From NCBI GenBank assembly GCA_002491165.1, contig DKVK01000114.1, positions 1-33,297 of the forward strand: a stretch of DNA of 33,297 nucleotides, written 5' to 3'. Source of the stretch: Porphyromonadaceae bacterium UBA7180. GTDB taxonomy: Bacteria > Bacteroidota > Bacteroidia > Bacteroidales > Muribaculaceae. The notes below the pieces were generated by a model. It made no database searches and was not told the DNA's origin. It saw only the letters and a program-made list of their open reading frames with translations. Both the position numbers and the translations under genes were made by a program. Positions 23,188 to 31,918 of the stretch are shown one piece after another (the stretch's first letter is position 1; each line of letters opens with the position of its first letter).

Positions 23188-24228
23188 CTATTTCTTCTTC
23201 ATTTTGGCGGCTGCTTCGCGGAAGGCGTCCATGATGACGGTGGGCTTTCTGTTCCGGAAAGCGCCGAGCTTATAGCCGTCCAGCACGCCGTCGGCTTCCG
23301 GTGCCCAGTACCACACGCCGCGGCAGGCGCCGTCGGTCTCGGTCTGCAAGCGTTCTATCAGGTCGCTCAGGAAAGCCTTGCCGGGCTCGGGGTCGTTGGC
23401 CTCCACGCCCACTTCCACCACCATTATGTCGGTGCCGTATTTCTTCTTAAGGTCACGGATATTCTTCACGGCGCGGTCGGCGAGTTCCTTCTCGCTCTTC
23501 ACCTGTCCGGCCTGCATGCTCCAGAAAGGATAAAGGCTCATCCCTATCATGTCCCACTTGGCGCCGTTGCGTTTCAGGCCGTCGAAGACGCGGTTGTAAA
23601 GTTCTTCGTCCCAGCCGTTGTCGAGGTGTACGATAACCTGCGCGTCGGGATAGACGCTCTTCACGGCGTCATATCCGGCTTGTGTGAGCTGTGCGTAATT
23701 GCGGGTCTGCTGCGGCAGGGAGGCCATGTCCCATAGCATCCCGTTGGTGGTTTCGTTGCCGACCTGCACCCAGGGGACGTCGATGTCGTGGTGCTTGAGC
23801 ATCTGCAAGGTGGAGGCAGTGTGCTCCGCGAGCGCGCCCTGCATCCGGTCGAGGTTCATGTTTTTCCAACGTGCCGGCACGTTCTGCTTTCCGGGGTCGG
23901 CCCACCAGTCGGAATAATGGAAATCCACCATCACGGGGAGCCCTTTCTCCTTGGCGCGAAGAGCCATTCCCAGCACATCCTCCGGGGAGCAGAAGCCGTC
24001 TTCGGGATCCACCCACACGCGGAGGCGCACGCCATTGATACCGTAGTCTTTCATCAGGTCGTAGAGGTCACGTTCCTTCCCCTTGGCGTCAAGGAATTTT
24101 TGGCCGCCGGCCTCCAGATAGGAGACTCCGGAAATGTCGGCGCCGAGGCTGAAGTCGGGCGCCGAGGCGTATGATATTGCGGATACCGCGCAGAGGGCGG
24201 CCAACGTGATGTGTTTCAGTAGTTTCAT
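23188..24228 (-). CDS. GH53 endo-beta-1,4-galactanase
   Basis: A 346-residue secreted glycoside hydrolase that cuts beta-1,4-galactan side chains of plant pectin or type I arabinogalactan. After a signal peptide (about 1-22) comes a (beta/alpha)8 barrel opening with SLGADISGVSYLE and the RLRVWVDP strand. Catalytic glutamates are predicted at Glu159 (VGNETTNG, acid/base) and Glu272 (VVEVGVEAND, nucleophile); VDFHYSDWW is the conserved substrate-site strand. No SusC/SusD pair is nearby, so this is not a classic utilisation locus. The start codon overlaps the upstream Sel1-like gene by ATGA. Enzyme class is secure; release outside the cell is not shown. Confidence 0.93.
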   Translation of the reverse strand: MKLLKHITLAALCAVSAISYASAPDFSLGADISGVSYLEAGGQKFLDAKGKERDLYDLMKDYGINGVRLRVWVDPEDGFCSPEDVLGMALRAKEKGLPVMVDFHYSDWWADPGKQNVPARWKNMNLDRMQGALAEHTASTLQMLKHHDIDVPWVQVGNETTNGMLWDMASLPQQTRNYAQLTQAGYDAVKSVYPDAQVIVHLDNGWDEELYNRVFDGLKRNGAKWDMIGMSLYPFWSMQAGQVKSEKELADRAVKNIRDLKKKYGTDIMVVEVGVEANDPEPGKAFLSDLIERLQTETDGACRGVWYWAPEADGVLDGYKLGAFRNRKPTVIMDAFREAAAKMKKK

Positions 24229-25256
24229 ATTGTGTCGGTATTAATGAGGTTCGGTGTAGAGAGCAGGGAGTCGGCGGCCTGCCGCGCGTCGGTGATTCCG
24301 GCCTGTAGCGCCGAAGCGCGCCAATACTCTGGGTCGGCCACACGGCCGCAGGCGGCGGGAAGGAGAGAGTCGGGAAGTTGCTGCAAGGCATCGGGGAAGA
24401 AGTCGAGTTGCTCGGCGATAACGAACTGCGCCGGGGCATAGCCGCGGCAGGCGGCATCGTAGAACCGGCGCAGCGATTCCAGATAGTTGTACCGCACGCC
24501 GTATCCGCGCGAATAGGCGTCGCCGAGCAGCGCTTCAGCCTGTGCATTGCCGACGGCGGCATGGCGGAAAAACCAAACGCCGAGAGCCGGAGCGCCTCCG
24601 GTATAATAGCGCAACCCGAGCATCAGGCACGAATCGGCCGAGGGGATGCCGAGCTGCTGCTCATAAAGGGCAGCGAGGGCGTTCTGCGCGGCGGGGAACC
24701 CGGCGAGCACTGCGCGGTCGTACAGCGAATCGGCAACGTGCAGGTCGCGCGTCACCAGGCGACCTTCGCGGTACATGTCGCCGAGCGCCATGAGCGCCGG
24801 GCCGAGGCTCTCGGCGGCCGCGCGGCGGTAATACGGCAACGCGGCAGTGTCCCTCCCCTCTTTCTGCAGCAATGCCCCGAGGTTGTAGAGCGCGCGGGCA
24901 TCGCCGACGTCGGCGGCACGGCGTATCATGGCCAGCCCGGCGGCGGTATCTCCCTGAAGATAAAGCAGATGGCCGATGCGGTTGACTGCAGGAGGATAAC
25001 CTGCGGCGGCGCTTAGGCGCATCAGGGAGTCGGCCAGGAGGGAGTCGGGGTCGAGGTCGCGCCATCCGGTTTCAAGCAGCGAGGCCATGCGGAAGAGCGT
25101 CACCGGCGAGGCGGTGTCGAGCGCGGTGAAGAGTGCCCGTCGCGTGCTCTCTCCCGGGACGGGGGTATGACCGCCGGTCCGTGGCGCGGCCGGCGGCGAC
25201 GCCGCAGCCGCCGCTACAAGCAGCATTAACAGGGGCACCAGCAGCAGACGTCTCAT
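24225..25256 (-). CDS. secreted Sel1/TPR-repeat protein
   Basis: A 343-residue exported protein. I place the start at the ATG at 25256, where a signal peptide begins (RRLLLVPLLMLLVAAAAAS); a long upstream extension in the same frame is only a shadow of the response-regulator gene. The mature part is a series of Sel1-like helix pairs such as LAMIRRAADVGDARALYNLG, ALPYYRRAAAESLGPALMALG and DSLYDRAVLAGFPAAQNALA, typical of adaptor proteins. Its start overlaps the porX stop by ATGA, and its stop overlaps the GH53 start likewise. Being in a porX/sprE operon suggests an envelope or secretion role, with no proof of a partner. Confidence 0.75.
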   Translation of the reverse strand: MRRLLLVPLLMLLVAAAAASPPAAPRTGGHTPVPGESTRRALFTALDTASPVTLFRMASLLETGWRDLDPDSLLADSLMRLSAAAGYPPAVNRIGHLLYLQGDTAAGLAMIRRAADVGDARALYNLGALLQKEGRDTAALPYYRRAAAESLGPALMALGDMYREGRLVTRDLHVADSLYDRAVLAGFPAAQNALAALYEQQLGIPSADSCLMLGLRYYTGGAPALGVWFFRHAAVGNAQAEALLGDAYSRGYGVRYNYLESLRRFYDAACRGYAPAQFVIAEQLDFFPDALQQLPDSLLPAACGRVADPEYWRASALQAGITDARQAADSLLSTPNLINTDTI

Positions 25257-26794
25257 TTCGGGGTCATCGTTACCAGGGGCACCAGCATTTCCTGCATCGA
25301 TATGCCCCCGTGCTGGAACGTCCCCGTGTAGTATTGCACGTAGTAGTTGTAGTTGTTGGGATACGAGAAGAAGTCTTCGTTCGTGGCAAAGATGAACTCG
25401 CTGGAGATGTTGGGCGCCGGAAGTCCGAATTTCTTCGGATTGTGCATCTCGTAGACCTGCCGCGGGTTGTAGTTGAGATTCTTCCCCACCTTGTAGCGCA
25501 GGTTGGTGTTGGTGTTGCGGTCGCCAACCACTTTTATGGGGTTGTCCACGCGTATGGTGCCGTGGTCGGTGGTGACTATGGCCTTGAACCCCATCTCGGC
25601 GATGCGGCGGAAGATGTCTATGGCGGAACTGTGGCGGAACCACGACTCGGTCAGCGAGCGGTAGGCGGCGTCGTTGTTGGCCAGCTCGCGTATCATCTTC
25701 GACTCGGTCCTGGCATGCGAAAGCATGTCTATGAAGTTGAGCACCAAGACGTTGAGCGGAGTGTCCTTAAGCTCGTTGATGCGCTGGAGGAACTTCTCTC
25801 CGGCCGACGAGTCGTTGAGCTTCGTGTATGAGAACTTGTCGCGGCGGCGGTAACGGTCCAGCTGCGTCTGTATCAGTTTGTCTTCGTGCACGTTGAGCCC
25901 CTCGTCCTCATCCACGTCCACCCAGTATTGCGGGAACATGGTGGCTATCTGGAGCGGCATCAGCCCGGCGAAGATGGAGTTGCGGGCATACTGCGTGGAG
26001 GTGGGCAGTATGGTGGTGTAAAGGTCTTCGGAAACGTCGAAGAACTCGCTGAGCAAGGGCTGCACCACCCGCCACTGGTCCAGGCGGAAGTTGTCTATGA
26101 GGATGAAGAAAACCTTCTCGCCGGCATCGAGCAGCGGAAAGACGCGGCGCTTGAAGATGTGCGGGCTGAGCAGGGGGCCGTCCTCGCTTTCCAGCCACTC
26201 CTGGTAGTTGCGCTTCACGAACTTGCAGAAACCGCTGTTGGCGTCGCGCTTCTGGAGCAGCAGCATCTCCCCCATGCCTGAGTCGGTCTCGGTGAGTTTC
26301 AGCTCCCAGAACACGAGCTGGCGGTACACCTCCATCCATTCCTCCATGGTGGCGGCGTTGTTGATCTGCATGGAGAGGCGTCCGAAATCCTGCTGGTAGC
26401 TCGAAGTGGCCTGTTGCGCCACAAGCTCGGTGCTGTGCAGGTTTTTCTTGAGCGAAAGGAGTATCTGCATCGGGTTCACCGGCTTTATCAGATAGTCTGA
26501 AATCTGGTTACCGATGGCCTGGTTCATTATGTTCTCCTCCTCCGACTTGGTGATCATGATTACCGGTATGTCGGGGTGCGTCTGGTTGATGCGCGAGAGT
26601 GTTTCGAGGCCGGAGATGCCCGGCATGTTCTCGTCAAGCATTATCAGGTCGAACTTCTCGCGGTCAAGCATATCGAGCACGTCGCGGCCACCTGTTACGG
26701 TCACCACGTCATAGCCCTTGTTTTTCAGGAACAGTATATGCGGTTTCAGCAGGTCTATCTCGTCGTCTGCCCAAAGTATCCTTTCCATCGCCAT
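25253..26794 (-). CDS. porX: PorX-like response regulator with PglZ domain
   Basis: A 513-residue two-domain protein. Residues ~3-120 are a receiver: the acidic pair in WADDE, phosphoacceptor Asp54 in IMLDENMPG, and Lys83 in MITKSEEEN. A helical linker follows, then from ~200 a PglZ domain of the alkaline phosphatase superfamily with FILIDNFRLDQW and TTDHGTIRVDN. PorX with its kinase PorY controls type IX secretion in Porphyromonas, and its PglZ domain is reported as a zinc-dependent phosphodiesterase. The reading frame could extend to a TTG at 26800, but ATG at 26794 lies 2 nt after the sprE stop and the homology starts here. A cognate PorY kinase is not in the window. Confidence 0.9.
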   Translation of the reverse strand: MAMERILWADDEIDLLKPHILFLKNKGYDVVTVTGGRDVLDMLDREKFDLIMLDENMPGISGLETLSRINQTHPDIPVIMITKSEEENIMNQAIGNQISDYLIKPVNPMQILLSLKKNLHSTELVAQQATSSYQQDFGRLSMQINNAATMEEWMEVYRQLVFWELKLTETDSGMGEMLLLQKRDANSGFCKFVKRNYQEWLESEDGPLLSPHIFKRRVFPLLDAGEKVFFILIDNFRLDQWRVVQPLLSEFFDVSEDLYTTILPTSTQYARNSIFAGLMPLQIATMFPQYWVDVDEDEGLNVHEDKLIQTQLDRYRRRDKFSYTKLNDSSAGEKFLQRINELKDTPLNVLVLNFIDMLSHARTESKMIRELANNDAAYRSLTESWFRHSSAIDIFRRIAEMGFKAIVTTDHGTIRVDNPIKVVGDRNTNTNLRYKVGKNLNYNPRQVYEMHNPKKFGLPAPNISSEFIFATNEDFFSYPNNYNYYVQYYTGTFQHGGISMQEMLVPLVTMTPK

Positions 26795-26796
26795 AA

Positions 26797-29700
26797 TCAA
26801 TTGTTTTTATGTTTAGTGCGCCTTACGGAGCGCTCGGCCTTCTCGTTCTGTTTTCCCGGTTGCTCCTCCTCCGCTTCCTCTTCGGGGACCGGGGGAATAT
26901 TGGGTTCCTCTTCAAGCAGCAGGCCGTTTTCCTCCGGCACGGGGCCTTCGATGGTCACGCCCTCCTCTTCGGCCGGCTGCTCTTCCGGAGCCGGAACTTC
27001 ACCGACTTCTTCCGGAGTTTCACCGCCGGGAGGGAATTCGCTTTCCGGTGCGGGAGCCTCGGCTTCCGGGGTTTCGCCTTCCGGCCCGGGAGGCATCGTG
27101 CGGTCTGGACCCACCACGCTTTCCTCGGTGGCCTCGGCGCCGGCTTTCTCCTCGAAGCGAAAATACTCATCGAATGAACGTCCCTCGCGCAGCAAGAGTT
27201 CAAAGTTGCCCTTGCTTATCATTATGGGGCGGATGCTTGCGGGCAACTGCATAATGGGCGACCCGGCCGCCAGCTTGCGGTACTCCTCCACCTGTTTGAG
27301 GTTGCGGAATCCCTTGATAATCAGCAGTCCGACATTGCCGAAGCTCATCTGCTCCAGGTCGTAGTCCTCTACGGTGAAGGTGGAGAAATTGAAACGTGCC
27401 ACCTCGTAGAGCAGGGCGTTGGCGTTCACCGAGTCGCGCGGGAAAGCGTATACCAGGTAATGCGGCGTGTTGGGGTTGCGGTCGAAGTTGGCCGGCTGTC
27501 CGTCGGCCGCTTTCTCCTGCCCGGCGTCGTCGGTAAGGCGTGTGTCCCATATCATGCCGCGCGAGTTGGAGCCGCCCCCTTTCACCGTCATACCTTTCTG
27601 GAGGTTGCGGAGCATTCCGGAGGCCATCTCCGTCATGTCGGTTTCCGGCCATTTCTGAAGCATCTCTTCGAGACGCTTGCGGAAGTTCTCGGTGTCGCCT
27701 GCCGTTACGTATGACAGGGCGTCGAGGAAGACGAACTTCGGCATCAGCGCCGAAAGCGGGAACTCCTCCTCCATTTCGCGCACCAGGCGGCGAACGCGCT
27801 GGTTGTTATTGTCGAGGTAAGCCTGGTAAGTTTCGGCATACATTTCCTCCTCCCGGGCGTGCATGCGCCGCAGGTTGTCGATGTACTGCGGGTCGAGCAT
27901 CGCCTTGCCGTAGGAGGATTCCGGGAAGTCGGCAAGGATGCGTTGCCGCCACCGCTCTGCTTCGGCCTTCTCATCGCGGCGCACCGCCATCAGGTACATA
28001 TTGTAGTACACGTCGAGGCGGTAGATGTTGTCCGGGTAACGCTCGTCGAGTTCGTTGAACTCGCGGCGCGCCGCCGGGAAATCTTCGAGTTTATCCTTGA
28101 GGATGAGACCCATGTTGTAGAGGCCCTCCATCACTATGTCGTTGCAATTCCGGATTTCCTCCGGAGTTTTCGGTATCTGGCGCAGATAGTATTCCGGGTT
28201 GTGCGGGTCGTTGGCCACGTTGGTGGAGTCGTTGGGCACTTCGCCGCCGTCACCGGCTATGGAGTCGTTCTGCGCAGTGTTATCGTCGTCGCCGTCGAGG
28301 TTGAAGGTATTCTTGTTTCGGCGGCGCCAGTCGTCCTCGAGCTTGCGCGCTCCCCACCGTTTCTGGAACTCCGTCTTGCCGGTGTTCTTGGCCTGCTGGT
28401 TGTAGAAATACCACGACTTATCGGTGTTCATCTGGTAGGTCTGCGGCGCGTTGCTGTTGGTCTGCTGGTTGCCGTTGGCGGCCGCCTGCGCCTTCGCCTC
28501 TTCGAGACGCGCCGCCTCCGCCTCCTCTTTTTCCTTCTTCTTCAGCTCGTCCACTATCTTCTGGCACACTTTCATCTGCTCCTCGGGGGTGAGCTTCGAG
28601 AGCGTGAGCAGGGAGTCCTGCAGATGCACGTTGCCGGCGTAGACGCTCAGCTCGTCGAGCACGTCCGAGCGCTTCTTCAGCTCCTTGTATTGCGGATAGT
28701 TGTCGTTGAGTTGCGGGATTCCTTCGGAGTAGAGCGGCTGCGCTTTCTGGTACTCGCCCTGCGCGAAGTAGATTTCGCCTAACGCTATGGCTGCCAGCGC
28801 CTTGTCCACGCCGTTGCGGGTGGATTTCTCCACGGCCAGGGCGTAGTTCTTTATGGCGTCGACAGTATCCTTGCGCGACAGGTAGAGGTTGCCTATGGCG
28901 TAGTAAATCTGGTCGAGGAACTCCTTGTTGCGCTCGTAACGGGCCATCGATTTCAGGGCATTGACCTCACTCTTTATGTTGGCGCCGGTATAGACCTCCG
29001 ACTGGCGGATGCGGGCGTTGAACTTGGCGCGGTAAGGGGTCGAAGCGCCGGAACCGGCTTTCTTGAACGCTTCGTAGGCCATCTTCTTATCGCCGAGACG
29101 AGAGTATATTTGCCCCAAGAGGAAATACTGGCGGTTGCGCTGCGTGCCGTGGCTTCCCTCCGCCGCACGCGTCAGGAACGGGATACTCTCCTTCAGGCGG
29201 TCGCCGCGCACCAGCATGTCGGCCTCCACCATGTTGTAGAGGTGAAGGAGTTTCTTGTCTTCTATCTTTTTAGGGTCGATTTTGCCGAGGATGTTTTCCG
29301 CCTCGTAGAGCCAGTCCATGGCGCAATAGCTCCACGCCTCCCACAGCTGCGCCTCGAGCACCGTCTTCGGAAGCCAGCGGAACTGCTTCGTGATGTAGAA
29401 GAAAGTCGACGCCGAGCCCAGGAAGTCGCCGTTCTGGAACTGCGCCTTGCCCATCATCATCCAGGCGTTGTGGAGGAAGGGGTTGAACTCGGTGCGGGCG
29501 CGGAACTCCTTCTCCTTCTTGGAGCCGGATTTCTTGGCCGGTTTTTTGGAGATGGAATGGAGTTGGATAGCCTTCTGCATCTTCTCGATGGTTCGCTTGA
29601 AGTCGCCCGTCGGCTGCGGAAGTTTCTCGTTGGCGCGTGCCTCGGCGGGGTGCATCATCACCGTACGGGTATAGTCGTCCTCATACTTCTGCTCCATCTC

Positions 29701-29961
29701 CTTGAGCGTCTCCTTGTAATGCTCGTTGCCGTTGAAGTAGACGTTATACCGGGTGTTGAAAGCCTGCCAGTTGCGCGAAGCGGCCGTATTCTTCTTGTTG
29801 GAACAGGCCGCGCACAGCAAAACAGCCGCGACGCCCACCGCCACGACCCGCAAAACCCGCAGGCCGCCCCTCGCGGAGTACCCGCACGCCACCTTGCCGG
29901 CACGTGACACCCCGCCACGCACCGAATCACCGGCACGGAAAAAATTCCAACATTTCATCAT
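26797..29961 (-). CDS. SprE/PorW-like TPR lipoprotein
   Basis: A 1054-residue TPR lipoprotein homologous to SprE/PorW, the type IX secretion and gliding-associated proteins. The start CSNKKNTAASRNWQAFNTRY followed by NVYFNGNEHYKE is the family signature. TPR-like helix pairs run through about 180-900 (WMMMGKAQFQNGDFLGSAST, QYFLLGQIYSRLGDKKMAYE and others). A charged, Glu/Lys/Gln-rich coiled segment sits near 560, and the final ~120 residues are a Pro/Glu-rich low-complexity tail. The start is uncertain: the tandem ATG at 29961/29958 gives an unusually long positive N-region before the lipobox LCAAC (Cys53). The gene is upstream of porX with a 2-nt gap. Confidence 0.88.
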   Translation of the reverse strand: MMKCWNFFRAGDSVRGGVSRAGKVACGYSARGGLRVLRVVAVGVAAVLLCAACSNKKNTAASRNWQAFNTRYNVYFNGNEHYKETLKEMEQKYEDDYTRTVMMHPAEARANEKLPQPTGDFKRTIEKMQKAIQLHSISKKPAKKSGSKKEKEFRARTEFNPFLHNAWMMMGKAQFQNGDFLGSASTFFYITKQFRWLPKTVLEAQLWEAWSYCAMDWLYEAENILGKIDPKKIEDKKLLHLYNMVEADMLVRGDRLKESIPFLTRAAEGSHGTQRNRQYFLLGQIYSRLGDKKMAYEAFKKAGSGASTPYRAKFNARIRQSEVYTGANIKSEVNALKSMARYERNKEFLDQIYYAIGNLYLSRKDTVDAIKNYALAVEKSTRNGVDKALAAIALGEIYFAQGEYQKAQPLYSEGIPQLNDNYPQYKELKKRSDVLDELSVYAGNVHLQDSLLTLSKLTPEEQMKVCQKIVDELKKKEKEEAEAARLEEAKAQAAANGNQQTNSNAPQTYQMNTDKSWYFYNQQAKNTGKTEFQKRWGARKLEDDWRRRNKNTFNLDGDDDNTAQNDSIAGDGGEVPNDSTNVANDPHNPEYYLRQIPKTPEEIRNCNDIVMEGLYNMGLILKDKLEDFPAARREFNELDERYPDNIYRLDVYYNMYLMAVRRDEKAEAERWRQRILADFPESSYGKAMLDPQYIDNLRRMHAREEEMYAETYQAYLDNNNQRVRRLVREMEEEFPLSALMPKFVFLDALSYVTAGDTENFRKRLEEMLQKWPETDMTEMASGMLRNLQKGMTVKGGGSNSRGMIWDTRLTDDAGQEKAADGQPANFDRNPNTPHYLVYAFPRDSVNANALLYEVARFNFSTFTVEDYDLEQMSFGNVGLLIIKGFRNLKQVEEYRKLAAGSPIMQLPASIRPIMISKGNFELLLREGRSFDEYFRFEEKAGAEATEESVVGPDRTMPPGPEGETPEAEAPAPESEFPPGGETPEEVGEVPAPEEQPAEEEGVTIEGPVPEENGLLLEEEPNIPPVPEEEAEEEQPGKQNEKAERSVRRTKHKNN

Positions 29962-29965
29962 AAAA

Positions 29966-29973
29966 CAAACGTA
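29966..29973 (-). promoter_or_regulatory. -7 box directly before the sprE-like gene
   Basis: TACGTTTG read on the minus strand, ending only 4 nt before the ATG. No -33 match was found. If real, the mRNA would be almost leaderless. Confidence 0.35.
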
Positions 29974-30172
29974 CCGCCGCCTGCCTTTATTGCCCGACAC
30001 GGCTCCAAATACAACCGCCAGATTTTTACGCAAGCCTCCCGCCCTGCGCTCCATGTGATTTTGCGCTGTCCTCCAAACGAATATGGAGGGTAGGCCTCCC
30101 GGCCTGCCGCAAATGGACATATCCTCCCAAAAATGGACAGGCTATACTGCGCGGTAGTCGGTGAGTTTATCT

Positions 30173-31207
30173 TCACCGGAACATCTTGCCTACGGTCTTG
30201 AAGTCGCCGGAGGCGGTGATGTAGAGAGTGAAGGTGTAGGCGCAGGCCACCTCTTTTACATTGCCGTCCACTTTTACCGGACTATATCTGGTAACCTTCG
30301 TGCCGTCGCCCAGCTGGCCGTCTTCATTCAGACCCCAGGCATACAGCGAGCCGTCGTTGAGAATCGCCATTGTAAACTCGCCGCCACAGTTCGCTGTCTT
30401 TACGTTGGAGAGCACCGCAAACGGCTCGCAAGTTCCCTCATCGGTGCCGTCGCCGAGTTGGCCGTCTCCACTTGCACCCCATGCATATAAAGTGCCGTCA
30501 TACGTAACAGCCACACCGTGGTGACGTCCGTGGCTTGCCGTTTTTACATTCGACAATATTTTCACCGGCTTGAGGACATCGCCGAATCCTTCTTCACAAA
30601 TGCCGACTTGCCCCGTGTAATTCGCGCCCCACGAATAAAGGGAGCCGTCGTTGAGCACTGCCAGAGTGTTCACTTCGGAGCATGACACCGACTTTACGTT
30701 TGAAAGCACTTTCACCGGCCGGGAGCGGCTTTCATCTGTGCCGTCGCCGAGCTGGCCGCATCCGTTTGCTCCCCACGCATAGAGTGACCCGTCGTTAAGG
30801 ACCGCCATGGTATGGCACCCTCCGCAGGCCACCGACTTTACGTTGGAGAGGACTTTCACCGGTTTCAGGCGGTTTGTAGTCGTGCCGTCGCCCAATTGGC
30901 CGTAATCATTGAGCCCCCACGCGTAGAGAGAACCGTCGTTAAGAAGCGCTACCGTGTGGTTGGCGCCACCCGCGACCGCCTTTACATTAGAGAGCACTTT
31001 TACCGGCGTACTGTGGTTGACGGTAGTGCCGTCGCCGAGCTCCCCGTAATAATTATTGCCGAAAGTCCATAGCGTACCGTCCTTTTTGATAACCATTCCA
31101 TGGTCATAACCGGCCGCCACGTGCGCGTAAGAACCGCGCTGCGCCCATGCTGCCGTCGGCAGCAACGCCATTACCAACAAAGCGCAAACCAATATCTTTA
31201 GTTTCAT
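30173..31207 (-). CDS. secreted RCC1-repeat beta-propeller protein
   Basis: A 344-residue exported protein: signal peptide (about 1-22, ending AWA) then six RCC1 repeats of about 52 residues, each with the pattern VKVLSNVKSVACGGxHTxAVLNDGSLYAWGxNxxGQLGDGT, and a partial closing strand. RCC1 repeats form a beta-propeller best known from eukaryotic Ran exchange factor; bacterial forms are mostly binding scaffolds. I choose the ATG at 31207 over a TTG two codons upstream. A good promoter lies ahead (31259-31291), so it is transcribed independently. Surface exposure is likely from the signal, but no sorting tail or lipobox is visible. Confidence 0.9.
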   Translation of the reverse strand: MKLKILVCALLVMALLPTAAWAQRGSYAHVAAGYDHGMVIKKDGTLWTFGNNYYGELGDGTTVNHSTPVKVLSNVKAVAGGANHTVALLNDGSLYAWGLNDYGQLGDGTTTNRLKPVKVLSNVKSVACGGCHTMAVLNDGSLYAWGANGCGQLGDGTDESRSRPVKVLSNVKSVSCSEVNTLAVLNDGSLYSWGANYTGQVGICEEGFGDVLKPVKILSNVKTASHGRHHGVAVTYDGTLYAWGASGDGQLGDGTDEGTCEPFAVLSNVKTANCGGEFTMAILNDGSLYAWGLNEDGQLGDGTKVTRYSPVKVDGNVKEVACAYTFTLYITASGDFKTVGKMFR

Positions 31208-31258
31208 AATCAAAGCCTTAAGTTAATTCATTATTCCTTTATCCTTTTAATCTATTTG

Positions 31259-31291
31259 CAAAGATAACGCCAATTTCACTATTCTGCCAAA
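31259..31291 (-). promoter_or_regulatory. promoter of the RCC1-repeat gene
   Basis: Minus-strand TTTG (31291-31288) and TATCTTTG (31266-31259) with a 21-bp spacer; leader about 45 nt. Confidence 0.65.
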
Positions 31292-31333
31292 TTCCCCGCC
31301 ACGAAACCGCACTTTGTCAGTGCACAATTCCGG

Positions 31334-31516
31334 TAAGTACCTGCGAAGAATAAATGTGCATATCCGAGGAGCTTATTTTCGAGACGTTTTTGGAGTCCGA
31401 AGAGGGAGCGATGCGGGCATCGTGACCGATGAGGACTACGAAAACGGCCGGAAAGAAGCTCCTCGGATAGGCATAATTTACAAAACATCTGTTCATTTAT
31501 TCTTTGCAGGTACTTA
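31334..31516. repeat. 183-bp imperfect inverted repeat / long hairpin element
   Basis: Outer arms 31334-31356 and 31494-31516 match at 22 of 23 positions. Inner arms 31361-31374 and 31456-31469 match at all 14. A further inner zone (31383-31398 against about 31433-31448) matches mostly, and a 5-bp CGATG/CATCG stem with loop CGGG forms the tip (31409-31422). The right arm carries an extra 24-nt bulge. Together they could fold into one long RNA or DNA hairpin. A 69-codon minus-strand frame crosses it but I do not regard it as a gene. It fills most of the 31208-31538 spacer. Confidence 0.75.
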
Positions 31517-31538
31517 TTTTATAAGTATTCTCTCCGGC

Positions 31539-31904
31539 TCATACACCGAGCACTATTGCGGGAGGAATGTTCAGTTCGCGACTGATTATTCGTGCCTGAC
31601 GGAGCGTCGGTTCTTTCTTGCCTTCAAGAAACGCATGTATCCGCGACGGTGTTATTCCCAAAATCTTGCAAAGGGCACTTTGCGAAAGTCCCATTTCCTG
31701 CATACGCAGTTTTATTACATCAATCAACGACGGCTCGCCGATGCTGTAATGAGCGTCGGAATAATCGGCCACCAAACCGGAGAGCAATTCCAGCTCCATG
31801 CTCCGCGGATCGGACAACGGGGTGTCATCCTTCACATACGGCAAAAGTTCCTCAACTCTCTGCAAAGCCCAACGGTACTGCTCCTCATTTTCAATCTTTG
31901 TCAT
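31539..31904 (-). CDS. higA: HigA-type antitoxin
   Basis: A 121-residue HTH protein that would neutralise HigB and repress the operon. The N-terminal half (YRWALQRVEELLPYVKDD) is helical; residues ~65-121 form an Xre-family HTH, LRMQEMGLSQSALCKILGIT then PSRIHAFLEGKKEPTLRQARIISRELNI. I choose the ATG at 31904, 14 nt after the restored toxin stop; an in-frame TTG at 31934 is a poorer start because it overlaps the toxin coding region. The toxin-first gene order is typical of HigBA. Because the toxin frame is broken, this may be an orphan antitoxin. Confidence 0.85.
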   Translation of the reverse strand: MTKIENEEQYRWALQRVEELLPYVKDDTPLSDPRSMELELLSGLVADYSDAHYSIGEPSLIDVIKLRMQEMGLSQSALCKILGITPSRIHAFLEGKKEPTLRQARIISRELNIPPAIVLGV

Positions 31905-31918
31905 AGTACAAAAACGGA

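Noticed and set aside
25257..25643. N-terminal extension of the Sel1-like protein
   Set aside because: It is antiphase coding inside the porX gene; a signal peptide starts at 25256.
31279..31488. 69-codon minus-strand frame
   Set aside because: It lies inside the inverted-repeat element and has no signal or domain; best treated as part of the repeat.
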